Shown in pieces: positions 40,712 through 47,829 of a DNA stretch of 61,391 nucleotides. The stretch is from a virus: IMG/VR virus record IMGVR_UViG_3300042866_000779, positions 1-61,391 of that record. One strand, written 5' to 3'. A model generated the notes under the pieces. The model was not told the DNA's origin. It did not search any database and saw nothing but the letters and a program-made list of their open reading frames with translations. Positions within the stretch are counted from its first letter, which is position 1, and each line of letters opens with the position of its first letter. A program made the position numbers and the translations under genes.

Positions 40712-41125
40712 ATGGCGACGAGCGACATCATTTCGGCAGTGGCGGCTGGCCAGACTGTGACCAAGGCCAAGCGGGTTGGACGGGGCAAGGCTGCGGTCGA
40801 GGTGACCATCACCCGGACGGCACCTGAGGTGAAGGTGGTGGACGAGACAGTGAAGGAGGAGCCGGTCAGCTACAGCAACAAGCTGCCGGTGGACGAGGGC
40901 AAGGTGAGGACCGACATCCTCCCGGGCCTTGCTCTGATCCGGTACTCCCGGGGTTATTCGGTGCTGGAGCAGAAGGGAAAGACCTACAGCGGGGCGAAGA
41001 CCAAGCTGCGACGGGTGCTGTACCGCGAGGACCTGATTGCCACTGCCAACGCTTTGCTGGCCGAAGCGGAGGGGGCCCTGTCCTATGACGAGGCCCACGG
41101 CAATGCGGATGCCGTGCCCTTCTAG
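40712..41125 (+). CDS. Early protein (137 aa)
   Basis: A 137-residue basic protein. The first part is an Ala/Val/Lys-rich tail, the second a compact domain (GLALIRYSRGYSVLEQKGKT; LYREDLIATANALLAEAEGA). Ends in an acidic tail. The TAG stop overlaps hammerhead 4 by one base. Unrecognised. Confidence 0.7.
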   Translation: MATSDIISAVAAGQTVTKAKRVGRGKAAVEVTITRTAPEVKVVDETVKEEPVSYSNKLPVDEGKVRTDILPGLALIRYSRGYSVLEQKGKTYSGAKTKLRRVLYREDLIATANALLAEAEGALSYDEAHGNADAVPF

Positions 41126-41179
41126 TCCGAAACCGGGAGCCCTGCCCGGTCTGGCCGTGATGCGGCCACTGATGAGGAC
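41125..41179 (+). ncRNA. Type II hammerhead ribozyme 4
   Basis: Stem II GTCC/GGAC, GAA, stem III A-CCGGG-(seven-base loop)-CCCGG-U, C17 at 41151, stem I TGGCCG-TGATG-CGGCCA, core CTGATGA (41169-41175). The five-base stem I loop follows the pattern TRAYG in all four ribozymes. The loop of stem III here is seven bases rather than a GNRA tetraloop. Expected cleavage after 41151. Confidence 0.94.
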
Positions 41180-41201
41180 ACATTCACACAGGAGCCATTC
41201 A

Positions 41202-41819
41202 ATGGCAACGACAACGAGCATCTTGAGCGACACGATCATGGCACAGGCGAAGGCTTTCAAGGAGGCCCGGTCGCGGTTCGATGAGCAGTTCATGGACTGG
41301 TCCCGGGGCATCCCGCCTCTGGCACCGGAACACTTCTGGCCGATGGTCGATGAGTTCCGCAAGGTGGTGGTGGACACCAGCCGGTACGGGACTGGCCCGG
41401 TGGGTGAGGCGGCGGCGAATGAGTTCATCCGGCTGGCTGCGGTGAACGGCGGCGACATTGCTGCGGCTGTCCACTTCGCCCTGTCGTGGCGGCACTACAC
41501 CCGAAGGGCATCTGCCTGCGGCGACAAGTGCGAGTTCGACTGGATGCGTGGCGACGATAGCTACGGTGACCTGATGGATGCCCTGCCCCTTGCTGGCCAG
41601 CGTGTCAACGAAACGCTGGGGCTGGGCAAGTTCGATTCGCTGAACCACTTCAACAAAGAGGTGGGCAATGCCTGCGAATGGGCAGCGGAGGGTGAAGATC
41701 GCAGCAGGCTGAAGAAGATGGTGCTGTCTGGCGAGAGCTACTTCGCATCCTCTCTTGAGGAGGCAGCACAGAAGTGGGTGGTGATTGAGTCCCGCAACTA
41801 CGGAAAGGGAGGTGAGTGA
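41202..41819 (+). CDS. Early protein (205 aa)
   Basis: A 205-residue protein. Start follows CACAGGAGCCATTCA. It is mostly helical with several Trp (PLAPEHFWPMVDEFRKVVVD; AVHFALSWRHYTRRASACGD) and no recognised catalytic motif. Ends with a four-base-type overlap (GTGATGG) with the next gene. Confidence 0.7.
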   Translation: MATTTSILSDTIMAQAKAFKEARSRFDEQFMDWSRGIPPLAPEHFWPMVDEFRKVVVDTSRYGTGPVGEAAANEFIRLAAVNGGDIAAAVHFALSWRHYTRRASACGDKCEFDWMRGDDSYGDLMDALPLAGQRVNETLGLGKFDSLNHFNKEVGNACEWAAEGEDRSRLKKMVLSGESYFASSLEEAAQKWVVIESRNYGKGGE

Positions 41820-42046
41820 TGGCCAAGAAGAAGCACCACCCCGACTACGATCCCGAAGTCGAGGCGGGTTCCGTGTACCTACAGAAAGAGGTGGCAGTGC
41901 AGTTGATGCTGGCGATTGGGTACTCGCTCAAGCACAACAAGGGGATGGACAAGCTGGACGAGCAGCGGTTGTTAGTGGCGGGGACAGTGATCAACAACGT
42001 GTTCGCATTGATTCCCCCACCCAAGAAGAAAGCGAGGAGCAAGTGA
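41819..42046 (+). CDS. Small basic protein (75 aa)
   Basis: A Lys-rich protein (MAKKKHHPDYDPEVEAGSVY...) with a hydrophobic helix in the middle (AVQLMLAIGYSLKHNKG) and a basic end (PPPKKKARSK). The ATG at 41819 shares a base with the upstream TGA. GGGAGG precedes it. Unrecognised. Confidence 0.65.
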   Translation: MAKKKHHPDYDPEVEAGSVYLQKEVAVQLMLAIGYSLKHNKGMDKLDEQRLLVAGTVINNVFALIPPPKKKARSK

Positions 42047-42054
42047 GGACAACG

Positions 42055-42357
42055 ATGACTCTGGTGCTGGCACTGGTAGCTGGCACCACGTTCGGTCAGT
42101 ACCCCTACGTCCAACCGGGATGGGGGTACTGGAACAAGGCGGAAGCCATGCGACAGCAAGCATGGCAGAACCAACAGTGGCAGCGGGATCAGTGGCAGCG
42201 TGAGCGTGACTACCTGTGGGGTGGTGACTCTCTCGACTACGGGCAGCGGGCAGCCAACCTTCGCAAGACAAAGGAGGAAGCGAGGTCGCTGCGATTGCAG
42301 AACGACAGGATGGAAAGCCAAGGCAACCCATACCTGAACAATCCGTTTGAACGATAG
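42055..42357 (+). CDS. Small exported Gln/Trp-rich protein
   Basis: A 100-residue protein with a short signal peptide (MTLVLALVAGTTFG), then a Tyr/Trp/Gln/Arg-rich mature part (YWNKAEAMRQQAWQNQQWQR). Ends NPYLNNPFER. An in-frame GTG at 42043 would add four residues. Export and composition suggest an envelope-associated role. Confidence 0.65.
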   Translation: MTLVLALVAGTTFGQYPYVQPGWGYWNKAEAMRQQAWQNQQWQRDQWQRERDYLWGGDSLDYGQRAANLRKTKEEARSLRLQNDRMESQGNPYLNNPFER

Positions 42358-42397
42358 CTTGACGATGTACGCATGTATATGTAGACTCACGGGCACA

Positions 42398-42426
42398 AGG
42401 TAACGGAGTTACCTCTAAGCCTCTGG
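42398..42426 (+). ncRNA. GGA-hairpin element 7
   Basis: AGGTAAC/GTTACCT 7 bp stem, GGA triloop, CTA, AGCCTCTGG. Followed 25 bases later by a GC-rich hairpin. Confidence 0.8.
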
Positions 42427-42451
42427 TTAGTAGCAGCAACAACAAGGACAG

Positions 42452-42491
42452 ACCCCGGCAGCCACTTCGGCTGACCGGGGTTTGTTCGTTT
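42452..42491 (+). terminator. Hairpin after GGA element 7, probable terminator
   Basis: ACCCCGG/CCGGGGT (7 bp) encloses AGCC/GGCT. The tail is TTTGTTCGTTT, a weaker U-tract than after elements 5 and 6, so partial termination is expected. Confidence 0.65.
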
Positions 42492-42511
42492 ACCCCCAAA
42501 GGAAATGTGCA

Positions 42512-43381
42512 ATGACCCCCCTCAACGGTTCGATTGTCGAGCGTGTCCGTAACTTCTTCCCCGATGTGACCAAGCAGGTCTTGTACTCGGGTGACATGAA
42601 GCCGACTCCCCACATGGGCCTGTTCCGCAATGACACGGGAGCTTGCTTCGGTCCTGCGGTCAGTGCCAACTACGAGCTTCACACCACCGATGACATCTGT
42701 GCCTTGGTGGAGGCGAGTGAGCCAGTGCTGGGTGAGTGCGGCGACGTTCAGTTGGGCTTCAGAGATGGTCACTATGTGTCCATCCAGCCCACCAAGGACC
42801 ACCTGATTACCGTTCACAAGAACGACACGGTGTTCCCCCGGCTGATCGTCACGGCCCGGTACGGGCAGGCTTTCACCGCCACCATCGGGTTGTTCCGGGT
42901 GGTGTGCGGCAACCTCGCCATCTTCCAGAAGGTGGCGGGCACTTCGGTGCGGATCAGGCACACCTACTCCCTTCGCTCCAAGATGGAGGACCTCATTGAG
43001 GACTTCCACTCCCTGCGGAGCGGGGTGGGCAACCTTGAGGTAGCCATCAAGGAGATGGCTGACCGCAGGGTGCGGCTGGCTGACTTCCTTGACGGCATCT
43101 ACGGCACCCCGGACGAGGGTGCTACGGAGCGGTCGATCACCATGCACCGCAACCGGACGGAGCAGATTGTCCGGCGGCTGATGCGGGAGCAGGTGGCACT
43201 CGGTGAGCAGACCCAACTCAACGAGGTCAGTGCGTGGGCTGCGTTCAATGCGGTACAGGGATTCATCCAGCATGACTCCCGCCGCAAGGGCAAGCCGGGT
43301 GATTTCGACCGGGCCATCATGGCTCTGACGGACCCGAAGGTTCTTCAGGCCCAGCACTTGGCTCTGACGATGGCGGTCTAG
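42512..43381 (+). CDS. DUF932 phage/plasmid-like protein
   Basis: A 289-residue protein. The sequence around residues 130-170 (ATIGLFRVVCGNLAIFQK, then RIRHTYSLRSKMEDLI) carries the R.VC.N......-IRHT pattern of DUF932. This family is widespread in plasmids and phages, usually near recombination or antirestriction genes; its biochemical role is unknown to me. Start follows AAAGGAAATGTGCA. Confidence 0.85.
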   Translation: MTPLNGSIVERVRNFFPDVTKQVLYSGDMKPTPHMGLFRNDTGACFGPAVSANYELHTTDDICALVEASEPVLGECGDVQLGFRDGHYVSIQPTKDHLITVHKNDTVFPRLIVTARYGQAFTATIGLFRVVCGNLAIFQKVAGTSVRIRHTYSLRSKMEDLIEDFHSLRSGVGNLEVAIKEMADRRVRLADFLDGIYGTPDEGATERSITMHRNRTEQIVRRLMREQVALGEQTQLNEVSAWAAFNAVQGFIQHDSRRKGKPGDFDRAIMALTDPKVLQAQHLALTMAV

Positions 43382-43394
43382 TTCATCGGGGGAA

Positions 43395-43429
43395 GGGGCG
43401 GCGGCTGGCTCGTTGCTGGTCGCCGCCCC
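43395..43429 (+). terminator. Strong hairpin after the DUF932 gene
   Basis: GGGGCGGCG pairs perfectly with CGCCGCCCC (9 bp) around a 17-base loop, 13 bases after the stop codon. No U-tract follows, so it may stabilise the 3' end of the message rather than terminate. Confidence 0.6.
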
Positions 43430-43453
43430 GCCCTATTTCAAGGGAGATGAAAC

Positions 43454-43798
43454 ATGGCGAAGTATGAGTTCACCACTGCGGCTGGTAATCGCATTGTTGA
43501 GAAGTGCCTGACGCTTAACAAGGAGAAGTGCTTTGGCTGCATCCCGTATGAGTACGTCGATCAGTACCTGCGGGACGAGGACTATCGCAGTGAGTACGCA
43601 GTGACAAAGTTTGTGGAGTGGCTGAAGGTCAACTCCAAGAGCAGTTCGTCTGCTGTGAAAGTGCTGGGATTGGTGGCTTGCGGCATGGCAGACGAGTTAG
43701 TCCGCGACAAGAGCTTCATCGGCAATGTGGAATCCTTCCACGCTGCCATGACGCATCGGTTCGGAGTGCATGAATCCAACGTAGTGAAAGAGGGGTAG
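43454..43798 (+). CDS. Early protein (114 aa)
   Basis: A 114-residue protein (MAKYEFTTAAGNRIVEKCLT...), helical, with EKCFGCIPYEYVDQYLRDED near the middle. GGGAGATGAAAC precedes the ATG. Unrecognised. Confidence 0.65.
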   Translation: MAKYEFTTAAGNRIVEKCLTLNKEKCFGCIPYEYVDQYLRDEDYRSEYAVTKFVEWLKVNSKSSSSAVKVLGLVACGMADELVRDKSFIGNVESFHAAMTHRFGVHESNVVKEG

Positions 43799-43803
43799 TA
43801 ACC

Positions 43804-44121
43804 ATGCAACCACTCATCAGGCTTGATAGCTACCGGGTTAGTGAGCGGGTTGTCCTTCGTAAGGGCACCCGGTTTCGTGCGACGGGAGGACCGCTGTTCC
43901 GGCTGGCCAGTGGGGAGGAGGTGAAATTGGGAGCGAAGGGTCCCTTCACCTTCCTCGCCTTCACCAAGCGTGGATCATGCGAGGTGATCGAAGCACTCGA
44001 CAAGGATGGATCGTTTGTGCCCATGCACATCAAGGGCAGAAGGAGAAAAGTGACCGGCGAGATTGTGACCAAACCGTACCAGATCAAAGGCACCATCAGA
44101 AAGAAAGGCAGAGTTCGATGA
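43804..44121 (+). CDS. Small basic beta-rich protein (105 aa)
   Basis: A 105-residue protein with a barrel-like, basic sequence (YRVSERVVLRKGTRFRATGG ... KGRRRKVTGEIVTKPYQIKG). Such small basic barrels often bind nucleic acid, but no family is recognised. Overlaps the next frame by four bases (ATGA). Confidence 0.65.
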   Translation: MQPLIRLDSYRVSERVVLRKGTRFRATGGPLFRLASGEEVKLGAKGPFTFLAFTKRGSCEVIEALDKDGSFVPMHIKGRRRKVTGEIVTKPYQIKGTIRKKGRVR

Positions 44122-44549
44122 TCGTCAGCAACACCCCCAAGGAGATGACCATGAGCGAGTTCGACAAGGAAGTCAGGGCCCTGCGTGGCACGGTCGAGGC
44201 CAAGTCCATACCCAAGCGGAAGGGACAATGCACCCCGGCGGAATGGGCCATGAATCTGGACTACCAGCTTGGGCAGGGGCGGATTCGGCGGCGGCGGGAG
44301 AGGCAGCGTCTGGCCCGTGCCAAGGCCAAGCGGGCTGTGGCCAAGCCGGTGGTGGTGAAGGTGCCCGCTGACAAGGCTGTGGCCAAGCCCAAGGCAAAGC
44401 CTGCCGATTCCCCGTCCGCAATAGCTGTGCTGGCTGCCTGTGCAGTGGACACCAACAGCCTTGTCCTGCTGAAGGTGGCGAAGACTTTGGCCGGTGACAA
44501 CAAGGATGTCATCGGGCTCCTGTCCCTGATCGAACAGTTGATGCTGTAA
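44118..44549 (+). CDS. Basic Ala/Lys-rich protein
   Basis: A 143-residue frame from the ATG at 44118; an ATG at 44151, preceded by AAGGAGATGACC, gives a 132-residue product and may be the true start. The middle is a highly basic, Ala/Lys/Pro-rich linker (RARAKRAVAKPVVVKV-like), followed by a helical C-terminal domain (NSLVLLKVAKTLAGDNKDVI). Histone-like or nucleoid-binding behaviour is possible from composition. Confidence 0.6.
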   Translation: MIVSNTPKEMTMSEFDKEVRALRGTVEAKSIPKRKGQCTPAEWAMNLDYQLGQGRIRRRRERQRLARAKAKRAVAKPVVVKVPADKAVAKPKAKPADSPSAIAVLAACAVDTNSLVLLKVAKTLAGDNKDVIGLLSLIEQLML

Positions 44550-44577
44550 CCCACACCCCCAGAGAAAGGAGTCGGCA

Positions 44578-44748
44578 ATGTACCTGCATCGCTATCGGGA
44601 AGGTCTGACCAAGGAAGAGTCGGAGGTTGTGCGCAAGCTGCGGCTCAAGGGCTATGCGATTGTTGTCCTCAAGGCGGGGGCACTGCAACGAGGGGCGGTG
44701 GAAGAGGCCATGCGGAAGGCCGCGAAAAGAAAGGAGGTGGTCACATGA
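44578..44748 (+). CDS. Small basic protein (56 aa)
   Basis: A short frame MYLHRYREGLTKEESEVVRK... ending VVT, preceded by AGAAAGGAGTCGGCA and overlapping the next gene by four bases (ATGA). Predicted to be all helix, with charged ends. The good ribosome site and tight coupling support it as a gene. Confidence 0.65.
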   Translation: MYLHRYREGLTKEESEVVRKLRLKGYAIVVLKAGALQRGAVEEAMRKAAKRKEVVT

Positions 44749-45005
44749 CCGCATTGATTGAACTGGCCTATGTAATCTACTGGTGCCGCTCGTTCTATCC
44801 TGCACTGGAGAGTGCGGAGGTGTACAAGCAGCGGCTGTGGGTTACAGCCGGGATGATCGCGGTCCTGTCGGTGGCCAACCACCTGTCCTCCAAGGAATTG
44901 GGGGCGGTGGTGTCTGGCTGGGCGATTGCCATTGAACTGGCGAGTGTGGTTCTCAACGTGATGAACCTTGACGATAGACTCTTTCCCCGGAAGGAAACCT
45001 ACTGA
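44745..45005 (+). CDS. Small membrane protein with three hydrophobic segments
   Basis: An 86-residue protein with hydrophobic segments at about residues 3-17, 30-43 and 50-70 (LWVTAGMIAVLSVANHLSSK; LGAVVSGWAIAIELASVVLN). Ends in a charged tail. AAAGGAGGTGGTCAC precedes it. Could be a holin-like or superinfection-exclusion protein in the early region; not identifiable by sequence. Confidence 0.65.
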   Translation: MTALIELAYVIYWCRSFYPALESAEVYKQRLWVTAGMIAVLSVANHLSSKELGAVVSGWAIAIELASVVLNVMNLDDRLFPRKETY

Positions 45006-45211
45006 TGGAACATGACCCATACGATGAGCATCGCAGCCTGCCCAAGGTGGATTACGCCAGCCTTGAGTACCGGCTGTACCGGCTGGCATCAGCCTGTTAC
45101 GCCTACCTCGACGCGAACGATCCCAAGCAGGCGAGGCTCAAGCAACTGTGCAATGACCTGCCTCAGGAGTACGAGGAACGATCCATGCGAAACCACAAGG
45201 AGCGCAACTGA
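45005..45211 (+). CDS. Small helical protein (68 aa)
   Basis: A 68-residue protein (YASLEYRLYRLASACYAYLD; QARLKQLCNDLPQEYEERSM) with paired cysteines and strong helical pattern. Overlaps the upstream stop by one base and ends two bases before the LexA-like gene. Confidence 0.65.
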   Translation: MEHDPYDEHRSLPKVDYASLEYRLYRLASACYAYLDANDPKQARLKQLCNDLPQEYEERSMRNHKERN

Positions 45212-45213
45212 CC

Positions 45214-45450
45214 ATGCCCAACACCGCAGTAGAATTGACCGAGAGACAGGAAGAAATCCTGCGTTACGTTGCCAGCCATGTCGAACTGAATGGGTTCCAA
45301 CCCAGCTTCAGGGAGATGATGGATCGGTTCAAGATCAGGAGCCTGAACGGAATCACCTGCCACCTCAAGGCTATGGAGAGGAAGGGTGTCATCCAGTGTA
45401 ACTTCAATACCTCCCGTGCAATCTCGTTCAACTGGAAGGAGTGGCTATGA
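45214..45450 (+). CDS. LexA-type winged-helix DNA-binding protein without protease domain
   Basis: A 78-residue protein: LTERQEEILRYVASHVELNG, then PSFREMMDRFKIRSLNGITCHLKAMERKGVI. This is the LexA N-terminal domain (recognition helix SLNGITCHLKAM). LexA normally has a C-terminal self-cleaving Ser-Lys domain of about 120 residues; it is absent here. The protein could compete with host LexA or act as a phage regulator, and it is cotranscribed with the serine recombinase (overlap of four bases). Confidence 0.85.
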   Translation: MPNTAVELTERQEEILRYVASHVELNGFQPSFREMMDRFKIRSLNGITCHLKAMERKGVIQCNFNTSRAISFNWKEWL

Positions 45451-46283
45451 AGGCATACATCTACACCCGTGTCTCAACTGTGGATCAGAACCTGACCCCG
45501 GAGTGGCAGGCCAGCGTGTGCCAGACCTACTACGAGACAAGCCTTAAAGACAAAGGCTATGAACTGGCTGGTGTGTTCCATGACCACGGTGTGTCAGCTT
45601 GGAAAATCAACTGGCGTGACAGGCCAAAGGGCAGGGAGTTGTTCAACTTGGTCAAGCCGGGGGACATCATCATTGCCCCCAAGCAAGACCGTGTGTTTCG
45701 TTCAGCCCGGGACAAAGAGAACACCATCCACTACCTTCAGCAAGTGGGGATCGACATTGCGATTCTTGACGCAATGCTGGACACCACTACCGCACCGGGC
45801 AGGTTTGCCGCCCGCATCATCGCAGCGGGGTGCGAGTTTGAGAGTGACACCAAAAGCGAGAGGCAGAAGGCTGCCCACTCTGTTCGGAAGATTCACAAGT
45901 TGCCCATGAAGAAACGCCCACCGGCTGGGTGGAAGTGGGACCGGGCGATTGATGAACTGGTCCCAGACTGGGACGAGCGGCGATTGCTGGCCATGATCTA
46001 TGACCTGAGGGATCGCGGCATTCAGACAGTCGCTGGCTCTGCCCGCACCCTCAAGGACAACGGGGTCAAGCGTGACTGCGGCTACGGCTACAACAAGGCG
46101 TGGCTGTGCCGTGCATACGGCAGCTTCTTGAGGAACTTCCCCCCGGAAGGATTCACCAAGTCCCGTGGCAACACCAAGGTGGCAGTGAAAGCTGGGCGGG
46201 TTAGGTCCTCTTTGTCTCGTGCTGAACGCGAGAGAATCCTGCGCTCGACCGAAGTCGCCCCAGTTTTGCGGCCATCAACTTAG
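45447..46283 (+). CDS. Serine recombinase (resolvase/invertase family)
   Basis: A 278-residue protein. The N-terminal catalytic domain has YTRVSTVDQ with nucleophile Ser10 and Arg8, the IAPKQDRVFRSARD motif and the long-helix region TTAPGRFAARIIAAGCEFES. A C-terminal recombinase-like segment (KKRPPAGWKWDRAIDELVPD ... GSARTLKDNGV) follows. It is longer than simple invertases but shorter than large serine integrases. I chose the ATG at 45447 after AAGGAGTGGCT. Its last 83 bases overlap the convergent sigma gene. Possible roles: inversion, resolution or a second integration system. Confidence 0.85.
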   Translation: MKAYIYTRVSTVDQNLTPEWQASVCQTYYETSLKDKGYELAGVFHDHGVSAWKINWRDRPKGRELFNLVKPGDIIIAPKQDRVFRSARDKENTIHYLQQVGIDIAILDAMLDTTTAPGRFAARIIAAGCEFESDTKSERQKAAHSVRKIHKLPMKKRPPAGWKWDRAIDELVPDWDERRLLAMIYDLRDRGIQTVAGSARTLKDNGVKRDCGYGYNKAWLCRAYGSFLRNFPPEGFTKSRGNTKVAVKAGRVRSSLSRAERERILRSTEVAPVLRPST

Positions 46284-46755
46284 CCACCTGCCGGGTGCTG
46301 ATCCCCTTGTCCCTTGCCATCTGCCGGATGCTGGTGCCCTCAATAACGTGTTCCGTAATCCACTGCCGGTCCTCGGCAGGCAGGGCATGGAGGGCCACCA
46401 GCATCTCGGCGGGTGGGCCCTCATCTTCCCGGGCTGGAAGCCTTCTCTCTATGACTTCCAGCGTGACCCGGTAGACGCTCCTCGACAGGGCACCAAGCCC
46501 ACCATTGGAGCGTATCTCTGACCTGCAACTCTTCAGTAACTCATGCAGGATCGCCCGTGAAAAGTAAGCACTCATCCCCCGCGAGGGATCGTAGGTGCGG
46601 GCAGCCATCACGCAAGCCAACCGGGCGGCAGACTCAAGTTCTTCCCTATCTACCACCTCCCGCAGACACGGGTAGGACTCAAGGAAATAGTGCAGGCACG
46701 GAGGGATTAACTCCAGTGCCCGCTCTGCGTAACCCTGCTGGTCTTGGTTGAGCAT
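46201..46755 (-). CDS. Sigma-70-like RNA polymerase sigma factor
   Basis: A 184-residue protein. Region 2 is visible as LESAARLACVMAARTYDPSR-GMSAYFSRAILHELLKSCR, with the YDP(S/E)RG turn and aromatic residues of promoter melting. Region 4 is LPAEDRQWITEHVIEGTSIRQMARDKGISTRQVAKLMAAK, an HTH that recognises the -35. There is no region 1.1 or 3. It probably redirects host RNA polymerase to phage promoters, perhaps the GGGACATAAATA sites. The start at 46755 is three bases after the upstream stop. Confidence 0.88.
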   Translation of the reverse strand: MLNQDQQGYAERALELIPPCLHYFLESYPCLREVVDREELESAARLACVMAARTYDPSRGMSAYFSRAILHELLKSCRSEIRSNGGLGALSRSVYRVTLEVIERRLPAREDEGPPAEMLVALHALPAEDRQWITEHVIEGTSIRQMARDKGISTRQVAKLMAAKLGRLRSSAGFSRVQHETKRT

Positions 46756-46757
46756 GA

Positions 46758-46934
46758 TCACATTCGTGCATGGGTTGCCTCCCGCCACACGCGACTGCAA
46801 TGGACTTCATAGCAGTCCTTACAGCGGACATCTTCCGTTGTTACACCATAGGGGTCAACAGTGACGGTAGCCTTGGCACCACAGTCCACGCACTCACCAC
46901 GGGCAGGGGCTGGGCCTGTCTCTTCGACGGGCAT
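46758..46934 (-). CDS. Small zinc-ribbon protein
   Basis: A 58-residue protein with CVDCG near residue 15 and CKDC near 40, a four-cysteine ribbon. The ATG at 46934 has GAGGAG seven bases ahead; an ATG at 46940 is too close to that site. Overlaps the 3' end of the upstream gene by 41 bases and leads directly into the sigma gene, so it may be a regulator of transcription. Confidence 0.7.
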   Translation of the reverse strand: MPVEETGPAPARGECVDCGAKATVTVDPYGVTTEDVRCKDCYEVHCSRVWREATHARM

Positions 46935-47235
46935 AGGCATACTCCTCTATCTTCTTGCGGGCAATCTCGGGGGCCACCTCCAGCACAGCGCAGGCATCCT
47001 CAAACGTCACGGTGCCCACCCCTCCCTGCATCCACCTCTCCGCTGCCGTCCAAGCGTCACGCTGGCACATCCCAAAGCTCTTGTCTGAGTAATGATCAAG
47101 GCCACGGGCTTGCCTGAAAAGGTTACGCGACTCCTTGATGCGGGCAGTGGCATCGGCCATGAGCCCCACACAGAGGAGCCGCCAGCCCCCAGTCACAGTC
47201 AGGTCATCCAGATGCTTTGTCTCAACGTCGCTCAT
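46894..47235 (-). CDS. Early phage protein with W-x-x-G/FEDAC motif
   Basis: A 113-residue protein. CQRDAWTAAERWMQGGVGTV followed by TFEDACAVLEVAPEIARKKI resembles a short helical module common in phage early regions, with the pattern AW..I.......F..VCE.LG.....R. GGGAGTGCCA precedes the ATG at 47235. A DNA- or RNA-binding role is possible but not shown. Confidence 0.7.
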   Translation of the reverse strand: MSDVETKHLDDLTVTGGWRLLCVGLMADATARIKESRNLFRQARGLDHYSDKSFGMCQRDAWTAAERWMQGGVGTVTFEDACAVLEVAPEIARKKIEEYAYARRRDRPSPCPW

Positions 47236-47500
47236 TGGCACTCCCTTCAAGATCGACCAACATCAAACAGTTCGCCGCAGCATGGGCGGCATGGGGCTCC
47301 GACCTGTCCCCGGCCATCCACAACACCAAGTGGCGAATGGCATGATTGACCATCTCTTCTTTGGGCAGCCCCCTCCAGTTGTCATCTCCATAGCGGGCAG
47401 CCCCCTTCGCCATAGCCTCGGCCACAGCCTGTAATCCAAGGGGAGGGATCAAGTCGAACCGCTCTCGGACTGCCCCTCTCTTGGCTCCGTTGGCATACAC
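47222..47500 (-). CDS. DUF5664-type (dATP/dGTP diphosphohydrolase-like) protein
   Basis: A 92-residue protein. RFDLIPPLGLQAVAEAMAKGAARYGDDNW, then HAIRHLVLWMAGDR and AHAAANCLMLVDLE follow the pattern RFDLIP...A..YG...NW......HA.RHL.A...GE.....H..HA..N of DUF5664, a small MazG-like nucleotide hydrolase group. I chose the GTG at 47500; it overlaps the end of the upstream nuclease gene by 52 bases. It may adjust nucleotide pools during infection. Confidence 0.8.
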   Translation of the reverse strand: MYANGAKRGAVRERFDLIPPLGLQAVAEAMAKGAARYGDDNWRGLPKEEMVNHAIRHLVLWMAGDRSEPHAAHAAANCLMLVDLEGSANERR

Positions 47501-47829
47501 GCGGAGGTCACCATCCGCGAGATTGCCAGCCAGTCCACAAGCCGCATGGTGACCAGCCACTCCGTGCGATTCTTCTTGTGTGCCACCACTGCAAGCTTGT
47601 GACCGGCCTCCCGAACGGCACGTTCCATTACTGGATGGATGGACAAGGCTTCTACTGCCTTGCTCTCCAAGAACAGACCGGGCATCTCCTCCACCAAGAC
47701 ATCGCTTGTCTCGCCTGCCCCACAGTATTGCTGCGACCTTCTTGCTGACTCCCATCCCATAACCTCCTTGAGTTCCTGCGCTAATAACCTCTCGGCTCTT
47801 GCCCCCTTGGCTCGACTATTCAGTGGCAT
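47449..47829 (-). CDS. Holliday-junction-resolvase-like PD-(D/E)XK nuclease
   Basis: A 126-residue protein. GARAERLLAQELKEVMGWES, ARRSQQYCGAGETSDVLVE and FLESKAVEALSIHPVMERAV line up with the E...G..A.RS.Q..G...PDV.......EVK core of archaeal/phage resolvases: Glu15-type, Asp in SDV, and E-S-K. The start at 47829 follows GGAGGGTGGCC. It overlaps the upstream gene by 14 bases. Confidence 0.8.
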   Translation of the reverse strand: MPLNSRAKGARAERLLAQELKEVMGWESARRSQQYCGAGETSDVLVEEMPGLFLESKAVEALSIHPVMERAVREAGHKLAVVAHKKNRTEWLVTMRLVDWLAISRMVTSACMPTEPREGQSESGST

